64,000 nt of DNA from Legionella sainthelensi (GTDB lineage Bacteria > Pseudomonadota > Gammaproteobacteria > Legionellales > Legionellaceae), in assembly GCF_900637685.1 (NCBI RefSeq), contig NZ_LR134388.1, positions 2,429,501 through 2,493,500 on the forward strand, given 5' to 3'. This document shows positions 53,101-62,438 of the stretch, one piece after another (positions within the stretch are counted from its first letter, which is position 1; every line of letters begins with the position of its first letter). The position numbers and the translations under genes were made by a program. Below the pieces are notes generated by a model. The model did not search any database. It worked only from the letters and a program-made list of their open reading frames with translations, and had not been told where the DNA came from.

Positions 53101-54849
53101 ATGAGAATCAAACAAATTGAACAATCAGAAGAAAATCCTAAAATTTCCAGACTGAATGATTTAATTGAGCAATATAATCAAATGCACTCAAGGCCAAATG
53201 CAATAGTATTATTACAGAAAATTGAGGCAATGAGGATGCAAATTTATTCAGATCGCGAATTAAGAAAAAATGGCAATTTTATGGAATGGTATTTCACCAA
53301 TCCAATTGCGGAAGAAATAAGAGACTCTCTAAAATTTGACAAGGATATAAATCTTATTTTTATCGAAAATTCAAAAAGCGAGATAAAAAATTTAACCCTC
53401 GAGTATTGGAAAAAAATTACCAAACACGCGATGCTAGGAACTCGTTCCAAAAATTGCTGTAAAATGGATAATCTCATTTCCGAAGTGGAAATTGCTCGTC
53501 AAAATTTGAATATACAGCAAAGCACTCAGGATCAAAACCTATTAAAACTGAAAAACTCATTGGAAGCCTTGCAAAAGCAAACGCTGTTTATGATAAATAA
53601 TGAAATTCTCAGCAGCAAACGTAATACACAGGAAAATTTTGAGACCCTACTACATACAACCAATTATCTTTTAAAAGATTTATTTGATAGTTATCCTGAG
53701 TTGATACGTACTTCAGAACATAAAGATACATCTCTAATTGAATCATTAGTTGCTGAAGATAAGAAGTCTCAGGGAGAAATTTTTCGTAGACTCTACTACA
53801 CTCAAGCTCCCCAACAATTAAATGAATTCAATATCACTCATATCGGCGGCGGAAATAATAAAATCTGGCTAGCTGAAAACGTGAAAGCTGGTACAGAATT
53901 TATTATAAGAATAGAGAACGCTGACGTACCAAAAACAGATTACGATTTAGTAGATGAAATGAAGAATGATGATTTAATAAAAAAGAATCTTGCACAAGAT
54001 TATTTTTATTGTCCGGTCATATTACCCCAGCAAGGGCGTGATCCAAAACGGCGCATCAATATTGCGGTATCAGAGTTTTGTCCAAATGGAAACCTCCACA
54101 ATCATCATATGCAAACGATTGCAAATTCACCTGAAACAGACAGAACCATTAACCGCTGTCTTGGTACACTTGACGCAATAGAGCAAGTAGCAAGAATTGC
54201 TTCTAATTTGAATCAAAAAAATATGGCTTATATGGATATCAAGGCTACAAATTTTTTGAGGCGAGCCAGTAAGCTCATAACAGCGGATACAAAATCTGTT
54301 GTGCGCACAGATAAAGACAATTTGGTTGACGTAAGTGATATCAGTACAACCTTTGAACCACCTGAATACAGATTTGGGGTTGAAAAAACTGTAAATGCTG
54401 GAGCTTATATGGCCTATCAAATCGGCTTAATGGCGTATGATCTAATGGTTAGTACTGAAGAGCATAATGCCCAGGACACCATCTTGGATAATCTCCAAAA
54501 AAGAGCGCCATTAGATTTTAATTTGCCAATATTTAAAACTCTGGAAGGTGAACACATTAAAGAGCTCATTGAAACCATTCTGAATCCAGACCCTCATAGT
54601 AGACCTCCTCTTGATGTGATCATCGGCAAAGCCCAGGCTTTAAAAATACTCCACGGTAATGAGATAGAAGAGCGATTGGAAAAGAATACGCATAGCGATA
54701 ATCAAAGTGAACGACCTTTTGTATTCGATTCACTCAGGCCCCTAAAAGATTGCCAGGAATCTTTCAAGCAATTTAAGTGTTTGTATAAAGAAACTACTCA
54801 AACAAAAGATCAAGAAGAATCTCTGCTCACTTCAGTGCAATATAAATAA
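53101..54849 (+). CDS. Eukaryotic-like protein kinase domain protein, effector candidate
   Basis: A 582-aa protein. Residues 1-235 are helical; a kinase-like domain follows. Features: glycine-rich loop ITHIGGGNNKIWLAEN (near 248-258), beta3 strand FIIRIENA with Arg270 where Lys is usual, hinge-like VSEFCPNGNLHNHH, catalytic loop NMAYMDIKATNFL (Asp379, Lys381, Asn384), LITADT with Asp396 as the metal Asp, PPE at 420-422, and the large-lobe end ILNPDPHSRPPL with the structural Arg. Loss of the beta3 Lys could mean a weak, atypical or dead kinase. AAGGGAG precedes the ATG. Legionella secretes several kinases (LegK group); this is not one that I recognise by sequence. Confidence 0.72.
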   Translation: MRIKQIEQSEENPKISRLNDLIEQYNQMHSRPNAIVLLQKIEAMRMQIYSDRELRKNGNFMEWYFTNPIAEEIRDSLKFDKDINLIFIENSKSEIKNLTLEYWKKITKHAMLGTRSKNCCKMDNLISEVEIARQNLNIQQSTQDQNLLKLKNSLEALQKQTLFMINNEILSSKRNTQENFETLLHTTNYLLKDLFDSYPELIRTSEHKDTSLIESLVAEDKKSQGEIFRRLYYTQAPQQLNEFNITHIGGGNNKIWLAENVKAGTEFIIRIENADVPKTDYDLVDEMKNDDLIKKNLAQDYFYCPVILPQQGRDPKRRINIAVSEFCPNGNLHNHHMQTIANSPETDRTINRCLGTLDAIEQVARIASNLNQKNMAYMDIKATNFLRRASKLITADTKSVVRTDKDNLVDVSDISTTFEPPEYRFGVEKTVNAGAYMAYQIGLMAYDLMVSTEEHNAQDTILDNLQKRAPLDFNLPIFKTLEGEHIKELIETILNPDPHSRPPLDVIIGKAQALKILHGNEIEERLEKNTHSDNQSERPFVFDSLRPLKDCQESFKQFKCLYKETTQTKDQEESLLTSVQYK

Positions 54850-54885
54850 AATGCTTGGCCTTGGGTATCTAACAAACCGAATGCT

Positions 54886-55287
54886 TCATTTGGGGCTTGA
54901 ATCTGGTGAGCTATCCATTGATTTATTGAGTTCCTCAGAATCTTGAATAAGCAATCGAAGCGTTTGAACGCTTAACTGCATAGCTACTTTATGATTTCCC
55001 TTTCTTGTTTCTATTGCTTGACGAGTTCTAATTGCCTTCTCTACTCCTCGTAATAGTTCAGTATTACAATCTTCTTCACCTAACAACAACTTGATGGAAA
55101 AAACATTTTTTACTACAGATTCTGGCGGGGAGGTTTTTATATATTGACTTAGAATAGTTACAGCCATTTCTGTAGGTTCAAGATTCCCGCGGAATCTTTC
55201 TTCCTTTAAGCTATCCAAACCACCTAATTGACTTGTAATAACCTTAAATATTTCTTGGACTCCAGGGAATTCACTCTTCGCTTTCAT
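54886..55287 (-). CDS. Small hypothetical protein, paralogue of the 58827 gene
   Basis: A 133-aa helical protein starting MKAKSEFPGVQEIFKVITSQ (ATG 55287; a GTG three codons earlier is less likely). Its first 35 residues align with those of the protein at 58827-59030, including MKAKSE, the IQ/VQ(E/D) helix, Q(L/M)G and an F.GN ending. The middle (SQYIKTSPPESVVKNVFSIK) and Ser-rich tail are not recognised. No known domain. Confidence 0.58.
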   Translation of the reverse strand: MKAKSEFPGVQEIFKVITSQLGGLDSLKEERFRGNLEPTEMAVTILSQYIKTSPPESVVKNVFSIKLLLGEEDCNTELLRGVEKAIRTRQAIETRKGNHKVAMQLSVQTLRLLIQDSEELNKSMDSSPDSSPK

Positions 55288-55296
55288 AATAAACAC

Positions 55297-55681
55297 CTGA
55301 CGATCAAATGATTAACAAATTACCCAACTGTATATATTTAGTATATAACAATTATGAAAGTCTAACTAAATAATGCAATCGATCCCCTATGGATTGCTGT
55401 AAAGATACATTTAAAAACTACTGGACGTATCAAATAATCAGGTATCTACAATCGATAAGAATTACTCTCAAAAAAGTTTAAAGTTTTATTTTCTACGATT
55501 TACGAATCAAAGCACTCATAACGGATAAGCTTGCATAGGTTTCAACAAACAATGACCGATAAGACCTTAAAAAAACCATAATGTACTATTATTTAATATA
55601 AGCTCCACTGTCAACTTACATTATTACTATCAATATTGATGTTTAATACATGTTTAAACTCTGTAATTGGAGAATGTTACC
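55297..55681. other. Intergenic region
   Basis: A 385-bp AT-rich gap between divergent genes. A short open stretch (NAIDPLWIAVKIHLKTTGRI, about 55374-55434) has no start. The region must contain the promoters of both flanking genes, but no clear motif stands out. Confidence 0.35.
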
Positions 55682-56869
55682 ATGTTTATGAAATTTGGAA
55701 TGAAGCCCAAAAAGCAGAGTACAAACTTAAAAAAGCAAAAATTTGTTGCTAATTCTTTAGATGGAATGCAGAACCGTGGAATTTCCAGCTACGCCTTTAA
55801 GGCATTTAATGAAGAATGGAATAAGCCTGAAAAGCAACGCATTGCTAAATGCAATTACCATGAATACTATCGGGTCAACGCCTCATCTTTCACGAGTAAA
55901 TACAGTACAACCATTGTTTCCTTCCGGAAAAAAACAACATCCTTCAGTAGTACATGCTATGGGAAGTACTTATGGTTTGCTGTGTGCGGTAGATAAAATT
56001 TTTGCTGTTTGTGCTGAACATTACTTATTAATAACAAGAAATCCAGCTCCTGAACTTCATGAAGCTTGTTGTATTATAGCAGGTGAGCTCGGAAAAGAAC
56101 TGGAAAAATTAGATCCAAAAACTCTTGCAGCTATTTTTGATCTTGGATCTAATGTAGCAGAGAGTCGCTCTAAAGATGTCCTTGACAATCAACGTTTATT
56201 AATTGAAATCCTTAAAAACAGCCAACAAGTTCCCCCACAAAAACTGTTTCGGGTTCTTGAAGTAGTCTTATCCCCCTTGGGGATGCTTGCGAACACATAT
56301 GGAGGAAAATTCTGTAAAATTGCAAAGGCAAAACAACAAGGACTAGATGTAGAAGAATTAGACAATTTTATGAAAGAAACAATCATGCCCTCATTAAAAC
56401 CTTTCATGTCCCATACATCAAAGCACCAGAATCACCCTACTCTCATTTACAGATAGAACAATATATACATGGAGCTGAAATATCGTAAGCCGAACTCGTT
56501 ACAGTAAACCATTTTCTTGAATGCTGTGAAGGAAAGAAAGAAAATATTCCCGAAACTCCTCGGTTACGCAGTGTAAAAGTGTTAGATCCTACGGGCAGGA
56601 CAATCCAACTACATGACCATATGAATCTACCTCATTTTTTTGATATCTCTGGTACTACTGGTGCAGTAATGCAAGCTGCAATGGGGCTTTTACATAAAGC
56701 GGGTAGATCAGATCTTATAGATACATCAGAAAAAACAATTCAGTTGGGCATGGTTCTCGTTGGTTGTAATTTCTACAAACAAGGATATCATAACTACTAC
56801 GAAGTTTTACCAGCTTTAAACCATTCAACCACAGGGCCTATGAACAAGGGCTTATTATTCCAATTATAA
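55682..56869 (+). pseudogene. Broken hypothetical gene (two frameshifts and one nonsense codon)
   Basis: Three plus-strand frames join into one protein. Frame one runs MFMKFGMKPKKQSTNLKKQK to NYHEYYR. Removing one G from GGG near 55880 continues STPHLSRVNTVQPLFPSGKK and on through DLGSNVAESRSKDVLDNQRL to KPFMS. Adding one C to CCC near 56411 continues PYIKAPESPYSHLQIEQYIH, then an in-frame TAA at about 56487, then AELVTVNHFLECC through FFDISGTTGAVMQAAMGLLH to LLFQL. The restored product is about 395 aa, soluble and not recognised. The TAA is not explained by homopolymer error, so decay is likely real. Confidence 0.65.
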
Positions 56870-57109
56870 TAAGGAATCCCGCATTCCTATGTGTTCTGCT
56901 TTGTTAAGACAGACTTAATTTAATGCGTATAAAATAAGCACCGATAGTCACTTCAGGAAACCTCATCGTATTAAGTATTACCGAATGAACTAGAGATCAT
57001 GGAAATACTTGCGAACTGCGTATGGCCTAAAAAACATTTTTACGGCGATGAGCTGAGTGAGCTGCAATTCTATAAAAATGCATTGTTTAAGATTAACGGA
57101 GTGTTCATT

Positions 57110-58747
57110 ATGCCTATTACTAATAATGATATCAGACCCTATATTGATGAAATAAATAGCGCGATTCAACAAAACTCCATCAATAAAGCTGTTTCAGCAT
57201 TCTACAAGCTTGGTAAATTTCTACATAGAGAATATCCTGAAGAAACAAAAAGTGTTGAAGAAACTCAAAAAGCACTAAGAAAAGCCGCAATAAATTTCTC
57301 TGCGTTGGAGTTACCTAATCTCGAAATTCTCAGTTTTTTGATTGCGGCCAGAGAAGAGTTAGCGACCAATAATCGCCTGGAAGCGAGTGATCTATTAGGC
57401 ACGCAATTAATTGGGATCAGCAGTTATTTGGCGATCATGGATGAACTTAACCCCTCTTTTGGTGAAGAAAGTAGAACCACTAAGGCATTTAACCGCCTCG
57501 GCGAAATCATAAAAATTTATCCAACTGAGTTTGAGAACAATATTAATAAAATAAAGCGCGTTTTTGAGGAATTTGAGGTAGTAAAAGATAATCCCAAAGA
57601 TTTTGAGCAAGAAAGAACTGAATTTACTTCCATCATAAACCTTGAATTTCCAAAGGAGATTGGAGCAGTATCGCCTGAGGTTCTCAAAAAGATAGGACAA
57701 GGAAAAATTGACTCTCGATTATTGGGACAACCTCCGGAAACTCTCGATAGAATAGGTGCCATTATGACTCTGTTATCCACATTGGAAGAAAAAGTTATCG
57801 AGAGAATCAGAGCAAAAGAGCAAGAAAAAAAGAATATAGAAGAACAATGGCCACAGGTAGAACTCCTTCAAGCAAATCTAGTAGAGGCAAATAATAAAGA
57901 AACACAAGCACGCGATAGACTTCTCCAATCACCTACAGACGAAAAAGAACAAGCTCTCAATGAATTTAATGAAGCAGCAGAGAATGCAAAAAACACAAAG
58001 CAAAAGTTAGAGGAAGAGCGACAAAAGCTAAAAGATGAACCTCAGGTCAAGCAAGCACAAATGACTATCGATCAGGCTAGAAATGATAAATCGAATATCT
58101 CAAATTTTTGTAGAAATATAAAAGGGATTTTAATTCAATATTATTCAGGTGATCTGGAAGCAAAAGTTCTTCTTAGTGAAAATATTAGTCATGAGCTTCA
58201 AGAGCATCAGCAATTGATTAACCAAATTGACAGTAGGATTCTCAAGAAATTAGCAAAAATCGGTATTCCTGCTGATGAGTTAACAAAAATAAATAATTTA
58301 ATTAATTCTTTTAAATCATTAGAAAAAGAAGTAGAAGAAATTACGGATAGCACTTTTGATAAAAAAGAAATTTTAGATTTTATTAAAAATTCCAAAGCAC
58401 AGTTTAATGCGTACTATGAAGGAAATAGAACACAACAAAATCGAGATATACTGGAGTCACATATTAAACGTCTGACTAATCAGGTGGAACAGACAGCGAG
58501 CAGCTCTCATTCGGTGAAAGAAAAATTTGAAGAGGTACTTTTCATATTAAGAGATATTTTTAGTTTAGGATTTTATTCTCTGGCAAAGACCGGTCGTTGG
58601 GGATTATATCATCATGAAACAGGCACTCAAAAGGAAGCGAGCAAGATTAATAATTCGTTTTTTTCATTAAAAAAAGGGTGGCTCGTTGAGGAAGAAAACC
58701 CTGAAAAGCAGCTTGAGAACTGTTCGCCCTCTTCATTCAATATGTAG
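57110..58747 (+). CDS. Coiled-coil hypothetical protein, effector candidate
   Basis: A 545-aa protein from ATG 57110 (MPITNNDIRPYIDEINSAIQ) with GGAG 9 nt upstream; an in-frame ATG at 56999 would add 37 residues. Helical throughout. Residues about 225-310 (ERIRAKEQEKKNIEEQWPQV and onward) form a long coiled coil, and a second stretch near 360-460 is similar. The C terminus (EEENPEKQLENCSPSSF) is acidic and polar, as in many Dot/Icm substrates. No catalytic motif is seen. Confidence 0.62.
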   Translation: MPITNNDIRPYIDEINSAIQQNSINKAVSAFYKLGKFLHREYPEETKSVEETQKALRKAAINFSALELPNLEILSFLIAAREELATNNRLEASDLLGTQLIGISSYLAIMDELNPSFGEESRTTKAFNRLGEIIKIYPTEFENNINKIKRVFEEFEVVKDNPKDFEQERTEFTSIINLEFPKEIGAVSPEVLKKIGQGKIDSRLLGQPPETLDRIGAIMTLLSTLEEKVIERIRAKEQEKKNIEEQWPQVELLQANLVEANNKETQARDRLLQSPTDEKEQALNEFNEAAENAKNTKQKLEEERQKLKDEPQVKQAQMTIDQARNDKSNISNFCRNIKGILIQYYSGDLEAKVLLSENISHELQEHQQLINQIDSRILKKLAKIGIPADELTKINNLINSFKSLEKEVEEITDSTFDKKEILDFIKNSKAQFNAYYEGNRTQQNRDILESHIKRLTNQVEQTASSSHSVKEKFEEVLFILRDIFSLGFYSLAKTGRWGLYHHETGTQKEASKINNSFFSLKKGWLVEEENPEKQLENCSPSSFNM

Positions 58748-58826
58748 CAAAAAATTTTACTATGTTAGCTGTATTGTTACACTAAACGCGGCTAACATAC
58801 AATGTCTGTAGTTCTCCAATGAATCA

Positions 58827-59030
58827 TTATTTATGCGACATGTACTCCAAACTCTTTTGCCCACATTCCATTTCTATTTTTATTTTATCTTTACAATCCG
58901 TTTCTGGTAGACTTTGGCCAGTTAAAAAAAAGCTATTTCCTAAAAATATTGATTCCTCGAAAAGTTTACGGAATTTGCCCATTTGATTCTGAATAGCATC
59001 TTGGATTTTCTGCTCGGATTTTGCTTTCAT
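58827..59030 (-). CDS. Small hypothetical protein, paralogue of the 54886 gene
   Basis: A 67-aa protein starting MKAKSEQKIQDAIQNQMGKF at ATG 59030; the frame extends upstream with an unlikely hydrophobic lead from 59102. Its N terminus matches that of the 54886-55287 protein. A second half with FLTGQSLPETDCKDKIKIEM follows. The two genes flank a pseudogene and a coiled-coil gene, so this may be a local duplication. Confidence 0.5.
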   Translation of the reverse strand: MKAKSEQKIQDAIQNQMGKFRKLFEESIFLGNSFFLTGQSLPETDCKDKIKIEMECGQKSLEYMSHK

Positions 59031-59183
59031 AACAACAGTCCTTATGGTCTGACTTTGATATAGAACAAAACAGTGTCGTAAAAACACAAATAAAGTAATC
59101 ATTAAGTGAATTAATATTTACTTAAGGTTAATTGTTTATTATCACGAGTAACTTTATTTAAAATAACTCATATTAAGCGATAC

Positions 59184-60077
59184 ATGAAAAAAAAGACAGA
59201 GCAACCTCCTTCTAATCCTAAACCGTTTAATCAAGAGGAATTCAAAGAAAACGTGCTAAAAGGTGCTGTAATAGGTGCAACCAGTACAACAACAACTTTT
59301 GGCTTAATGGATAAACCATTGGCTCAAGCGACAAAATCGGTTGCTGAAAGCCCCAAATTCCATTCTCAGGGTTTAAAGTGGGTCACTCAACAAGTAATTC
59401 AAGCAAATTTTGCACAGATCTGGAATAACAGTTTATATGCTCATGCTTATCGCGCTGCATGGATACATCCGTTCAAAGGATATCCCATTGCTCTCTTTAA
59501 TTCCTGCATGAAAAATACCGTACTTTTTCCTGCAATATACCTCTCTGAAAAAGCATTACATTCGCAATTATCAGATGCGGAAAATGCAAAGAAATACTCT
59601 GGATTTCTGGGCGGACTTGCAACTGTTTATATAACAACCCCTGTCTCTGTAATAAAAACCAGAATGATGACTGATGTGCCTCTTAATACCCTCAGCGCCA
59701 GCCGTTTCATGTCTGGGGTAAATGCTATCGCTATGAGAGATGCTGTTCAATATGGTATTTATTTCAATACATTGGATTACCTTAAAGGAACATATGGCGA
59801 TAATTCCTTAATGGCTGGTGTAGCAGGAATTGTGGGATATGCGTTCAGTAATCCCTTAAGTGTCATTGGACTCAATCAAAAAATCACTGAAAAACCAGTG
59901 AATATGGCTGCCATGGCAGGTCAAATTTATAAAACAAGTGGTGTAAAGGGATTTTATCCTTTAATTGGCTTATCTGCTTTTGGAATGTTTGCACGTGGGA
60001 TTGCAATTAGTCATGGAAAAAAAATATATGATGCGTTGATAAGTAACGATCAATTCGAGCCAGGTAATAAGTTATAG
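59184..60077 (+). CDS. Mitochondrial-carrier-like protein (effector candidate, LncP-like)
   Basis: A 297-aa protein with the three-repeat pattern of eukaryotic mitochondrial solute carriers. Odd-helix signatures appear as MDKPLAQATKS (Pro45), ITTPVSVIKTRMMTD (Pro153 to Lys158) and FSNPLSVIGLNQK (Pro224); even-helix parts appear as AIAMRDAVQYGIYFNTLDYL and GVKGFYPLIGLSAFGMFARG. The acidic residue of the PX(D/E)XX(K/R) motif is Ala or Ser in all three repeats. Bacteria do not normally have this family; L. pneumophila secretes one member, LncP, which enters host mitochondria and transports ATP. This gene is probably a related effector, acting in the mitochondrial inner membrane of the host. Confidence 0.75.
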   Translation: MKKKTEQPPSNPKPFNQEEFKENVLKGAVIGATSTTTTFGLMDKPLAQATKSVAESPKFHSQGLKWVTQQVIQANFAQIWNNSLYAHAYRAAWIHPFKGYPIALFNSCMKNTVLFPAIYLSEKALHSQLSDAENAKKYSGFLGGLATVYITTPVSVIKTRMMTDVPLNTLSASRFMSGVNAIAMRDAVQYGIYFNTLDYLKGTYGDNSLMAGVAGIVGYAFSNPLSVIGLNQKITEKPVNMAAMAGQIYKTSGVKGFYPLIGLSAFGMFARGIAISHGKKIYDALISNDQFEPGNKL

Positions 60078-60255
60078 TTTTCAAAAAATACCTCAATGAA
60101 CAAAATCGCCTCTTTCAAACTATTTTACCACTAAGTACATTTATTGAATGAAATGACGAAATTTAAAATGTACTCTTTTGGGAAGCATAAAATAACAGAT
60201 AAATAGTATATTCTATACTATAATCATGCATACATGACCCGAATAGGATTTTCCC

Positions 60256-60579
60256 ATGTATGAAGAGTTTCCCTTTGAAAACTATTATGCTTTTTTATGT
60301 AGCGATAATAACGACTCTATCGCAAAAAGAAAAATAGCCCGAGATGCACATGTTGCTCGATTGAATCACTTAAAAGAAGAAGGAAGACTTTTATTGGCCG
60401 GCCCTCTTCTTAATCCAGAACATTTAGACATCCCCACAGGGGGGTTAATCATTGCACAATTTAATACTTTAGTGGAAGCAAAAAAATGGGTACATGAGGA
60501 ACCCTATTTAAAAACAAACGCCTATAAAAAAGTGGATATACATGCGTTTAAAAATGTTTTTATTAATTCATCTACTTGA
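60256..60579 (+). CDS. YciI-family protein
   Basis: A 107-aa ferredoxin-like fold protein of the YCII family: ARDAHVARLNHLKEEGRLLL with AGPLL, GGLIIAQFNTLVEAKKWVHE, and EPYLKTNAYKKVDIHAFKNV, which holds the conserved His and DPY-like turn (here EPY). Its exact reaction is unknown; relatives are small dimeric enzymes or binding proteins. It ends within a few bases of the next gene and likely forms an operon with it. Confidence 0.83.
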   Translation: MYEEFPFENYYAFLCSDNNDSIAKRKIARDAHVARLNHLKEEGRLLLAGPLLNPEHLDIPTGGLIIAQFNTLVEAKKWVHEEPYLKTNAYKKVDIHAFKNVFINSST

Positions 60580-60587
60580 GCAAATCA

Positions 60588-61316
60588 ATGAATAAAAATA
60601 ATAACTCACTCATCTTTATTAGCTTAAATGTCTCTGCAGAAAAAGAGGCTGAATTTAATGATTTTTATCATCACGTTTATATTCCCAATTTATTAAAAGT
60701 TATTCCTGAAATAAAATTTGCAAGGCGTTATGAAGAACATAATATTGATGGCACACTTAGGTATTACAGTAAACGATTCATTACTATTTATGAATGTGCT
60801 ACAGAAACTGACACACAACTTGCTTTAAAAGCGATTAAGGAACGCCCAGGTCGAGAACAGGAAAAAATGCAGTGGCAACAATTTCAACTCAATGATTTAC
60901 ACAATCTCGAAAGTGCTTGTATTTATACGCTTCGCTATCAACATCCACGTGGCATAAAAAATGAGCACCATTTTGGTAGCAGTCCCTTTTTTATGGTCAG
61001 TGTCGAAGTAGTTTCCGAAAAAAGAGACTCTTTTAATGAGTGGTATGAAACTATTTATTTACCTAAAAATGTCGCTGATGTGCCAACCTGGACATCCTGC
61101 CTTCGCTATTGCAGTCATACAAGAGAGCCTGCGCGATATGTCACTATTTATGAAACACAAGATTTATGTACCTTAAAACAAAGCTTGGAATTAATGCGCG
61201 CGCCCCATCGTTTAAAGGAAAATGCCTCATGGAAGCAATGGGATACAGGTAATAATGCTGCTATAACATGGGAAGATGCGAGTAGCTTTAAACCCATTTT
61301 TCGCTACCCCGATTAA
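60588..61316 (+). CDS. Tandem dimeric alpha/beta-barrel (EthD-like) protein
   Basis: A 242-aa protein made of two similar halves. The first holds LIFISLNVSAEKEAEFNDFY and HHVYIPNLLKVIPEIKFARR. The second holds FFMVSVEVVSEKRDSFNEWY and ETIYLPKNVADVPTWTSCLR. Each has the strand-helix pattern with a (Y/H)H or ETIY turn of EthD-like and DUF4286-like ferredoxin folds. I chose ATG 60588; a TTG overlapping the previous stop would add four codons. It probably works with the YciI-like gene in small-molecule metabolism. Confidence 0.7.
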   Translation: MNKNNNSLIFISLNVSAEKEAEFNDFYHHVYIPNLLKVIPEIKFARRYEEHNIDGTLRYYSKRFITIYECATETDTQLALKAIKERPGREQEKMQWQQFQLNDLHNLESACIYTLRYQHPRGIKNEHHFGSSPFFMVSVEVVSEKRDSFNEWYETIYLPKNVADVPTWTSCLRYCSHTREPARYVTIYETQDLCTLKQSLELMRAPHRLKENASWKQWDTGNNAAITWEDASSFKPIFRYPD

Positions 61317-61374
61317 AAATTCGTTTCTAATCTCTTCCGAGTTACGCTAGAAAATAAGCGTATAATGGCTCATT

Positions 61375-61689
61375 TTAAGATTTTCCCTCTCTAATCACTT
61401 TGGCGTGTTTGTTTCGTACCCTCTTTTTAGAAGAAGTAGCTCTTTTACCGAGGTTTGATATTTTCTCTTGAGTTTCTTGTTGTTCTGGAAGGAGAAACCT
61501 CATAAAAAATAATGGCATATAATATAAATTAAGTGTATTTGCTATAAAAACCTCCATTTGGCTTTCGATAAGGTGAAGAGGTGAAAAAGCTTCACTCCAG
61601 TCTTGAAAAGGAGGATAAGCTAAATTTAACAAAAACCTTTCTGGTGCCATAATGGTAGATAACCAATAAGCGTTCGGATCGTCCATTTT
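61375..61689 (-). CDS. Hypothetical protein (104 aa)
   Basis: ATG 61689 is chosen because AAGGAG lies 6 nt upstream. The protein starts MDDPNAYWLSTIMAPERFLL and has an amphipathic, aromatic middle (FIANTLNLYYMPLFFMRFLL) and a basic tail (KRATSSKKRVRNKHAK). The pattern of a hydrophobic helix and basic C terminus recalls phasin-like or membrane-associated proteins, but the family is not recognised. Confidence 0.6.
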   Translation of the reverse strand, partial: KMDDPNAYWLSTIMAPERFLLNLAYPPFQDWSEAFSPLHLIESQMEVFIANTLNLYYMPLFFMRFLLPEQQETQEKISNLGKRATSSKKRVRNKHAKVIREGKS

Positions 61690-61801
61690 TATCTCCTTAC
61701 TCATTCTCAATACTAATACATCCTATATTGAGTAGAGGGAATATTTGTAAAAATACTTTTTTACAACATAAGCGATTAAAATCACAAACCTGTATAAAAT
61801 A

Positions 61802-62140
61802 TTATAAAGGCTCAAAATAGTAACTTCTTATTGCTTGGGTAAAAGAATCAGCATTCATATCAGGCCAATTCTCCTTGTCAAATCCGGGTGAATTTTTAAG
61901 TTTCTCTTTATCTACATTTAAAATAAATTTTTCAAGTACGGGATCATAAGAAAAAACTTTCCAAGGCAGGGCAAATAACTTGTCACCCAATCCTAAAAAT
62001 CCGCCAAAGGAAAGAACAACATAAGCCACTTGACCACTGATTTTATCGATCATCAGCGCTTCAATTTGTCCTAAGTCTTCTCCTGCAGAATTTTCCACAC
62101 CAATACCTACTACATTATTTGAGTTTACAAGATTCATCAT
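61802..62140 (-). CDS. PRC-barrel domain protein
   Basis: A 112-aa protein with one PRC-barrel: NVVGIGVENSAGEDLGQIEA with LMIDKISG, then VAYVVLSFGGFLGLGDKLFA with LPWKVFSYD. This small beta-barrel occurs in proteins of ribosome maturation, photosynthesis and stress response; stand-alone forms have unknown roles. AAGGAGA lies before the start; the first or second Met may be used. Confidence 0.83.
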   Translation of the reverse strand: MMNLVNSNNVVGIGVENSAGEDLGQIEALMIDKISGQVAYVVLSFGGFLGLGDKLFALPWKVFSYDPVLEKFILNVDKEKLKNSPGFDKENWPDMNADSFTQAIRSYYFEPL

Positions 62141-62438
62141 ATTCTCCTTAAATGTATTGCATGATGTTCGAGGATGAGGTTTTGGGCTTTATTTTTATTC
62201 TTATTGCTTTTTAACTGACTTTGCTGATTAATGAAATTGGATAATTAAAGATGGTATATGACAGCACCTCTCTTCCAGGTCTATCTCCCTATAGAGCAAA
62301 GTTCCATCCATGTGTATTGTTTATTATAGAGGAAGTTTGAAATATTTTTATTATTTAATTTAAGCGAGGCCACAATAATATTCACTCTGTGGAATAGATT
62401 GATCGAAAATTATTCGTTAAATTTTCATCAACAGACTT

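Noticed and set aside
59030-59102. N-terminal extension of the 58827 gene
   Set aside because: The extra 24 residues do not match the paralogue, which begins exactly at MKAKSE; the internal ATG at 59030 is preferred.
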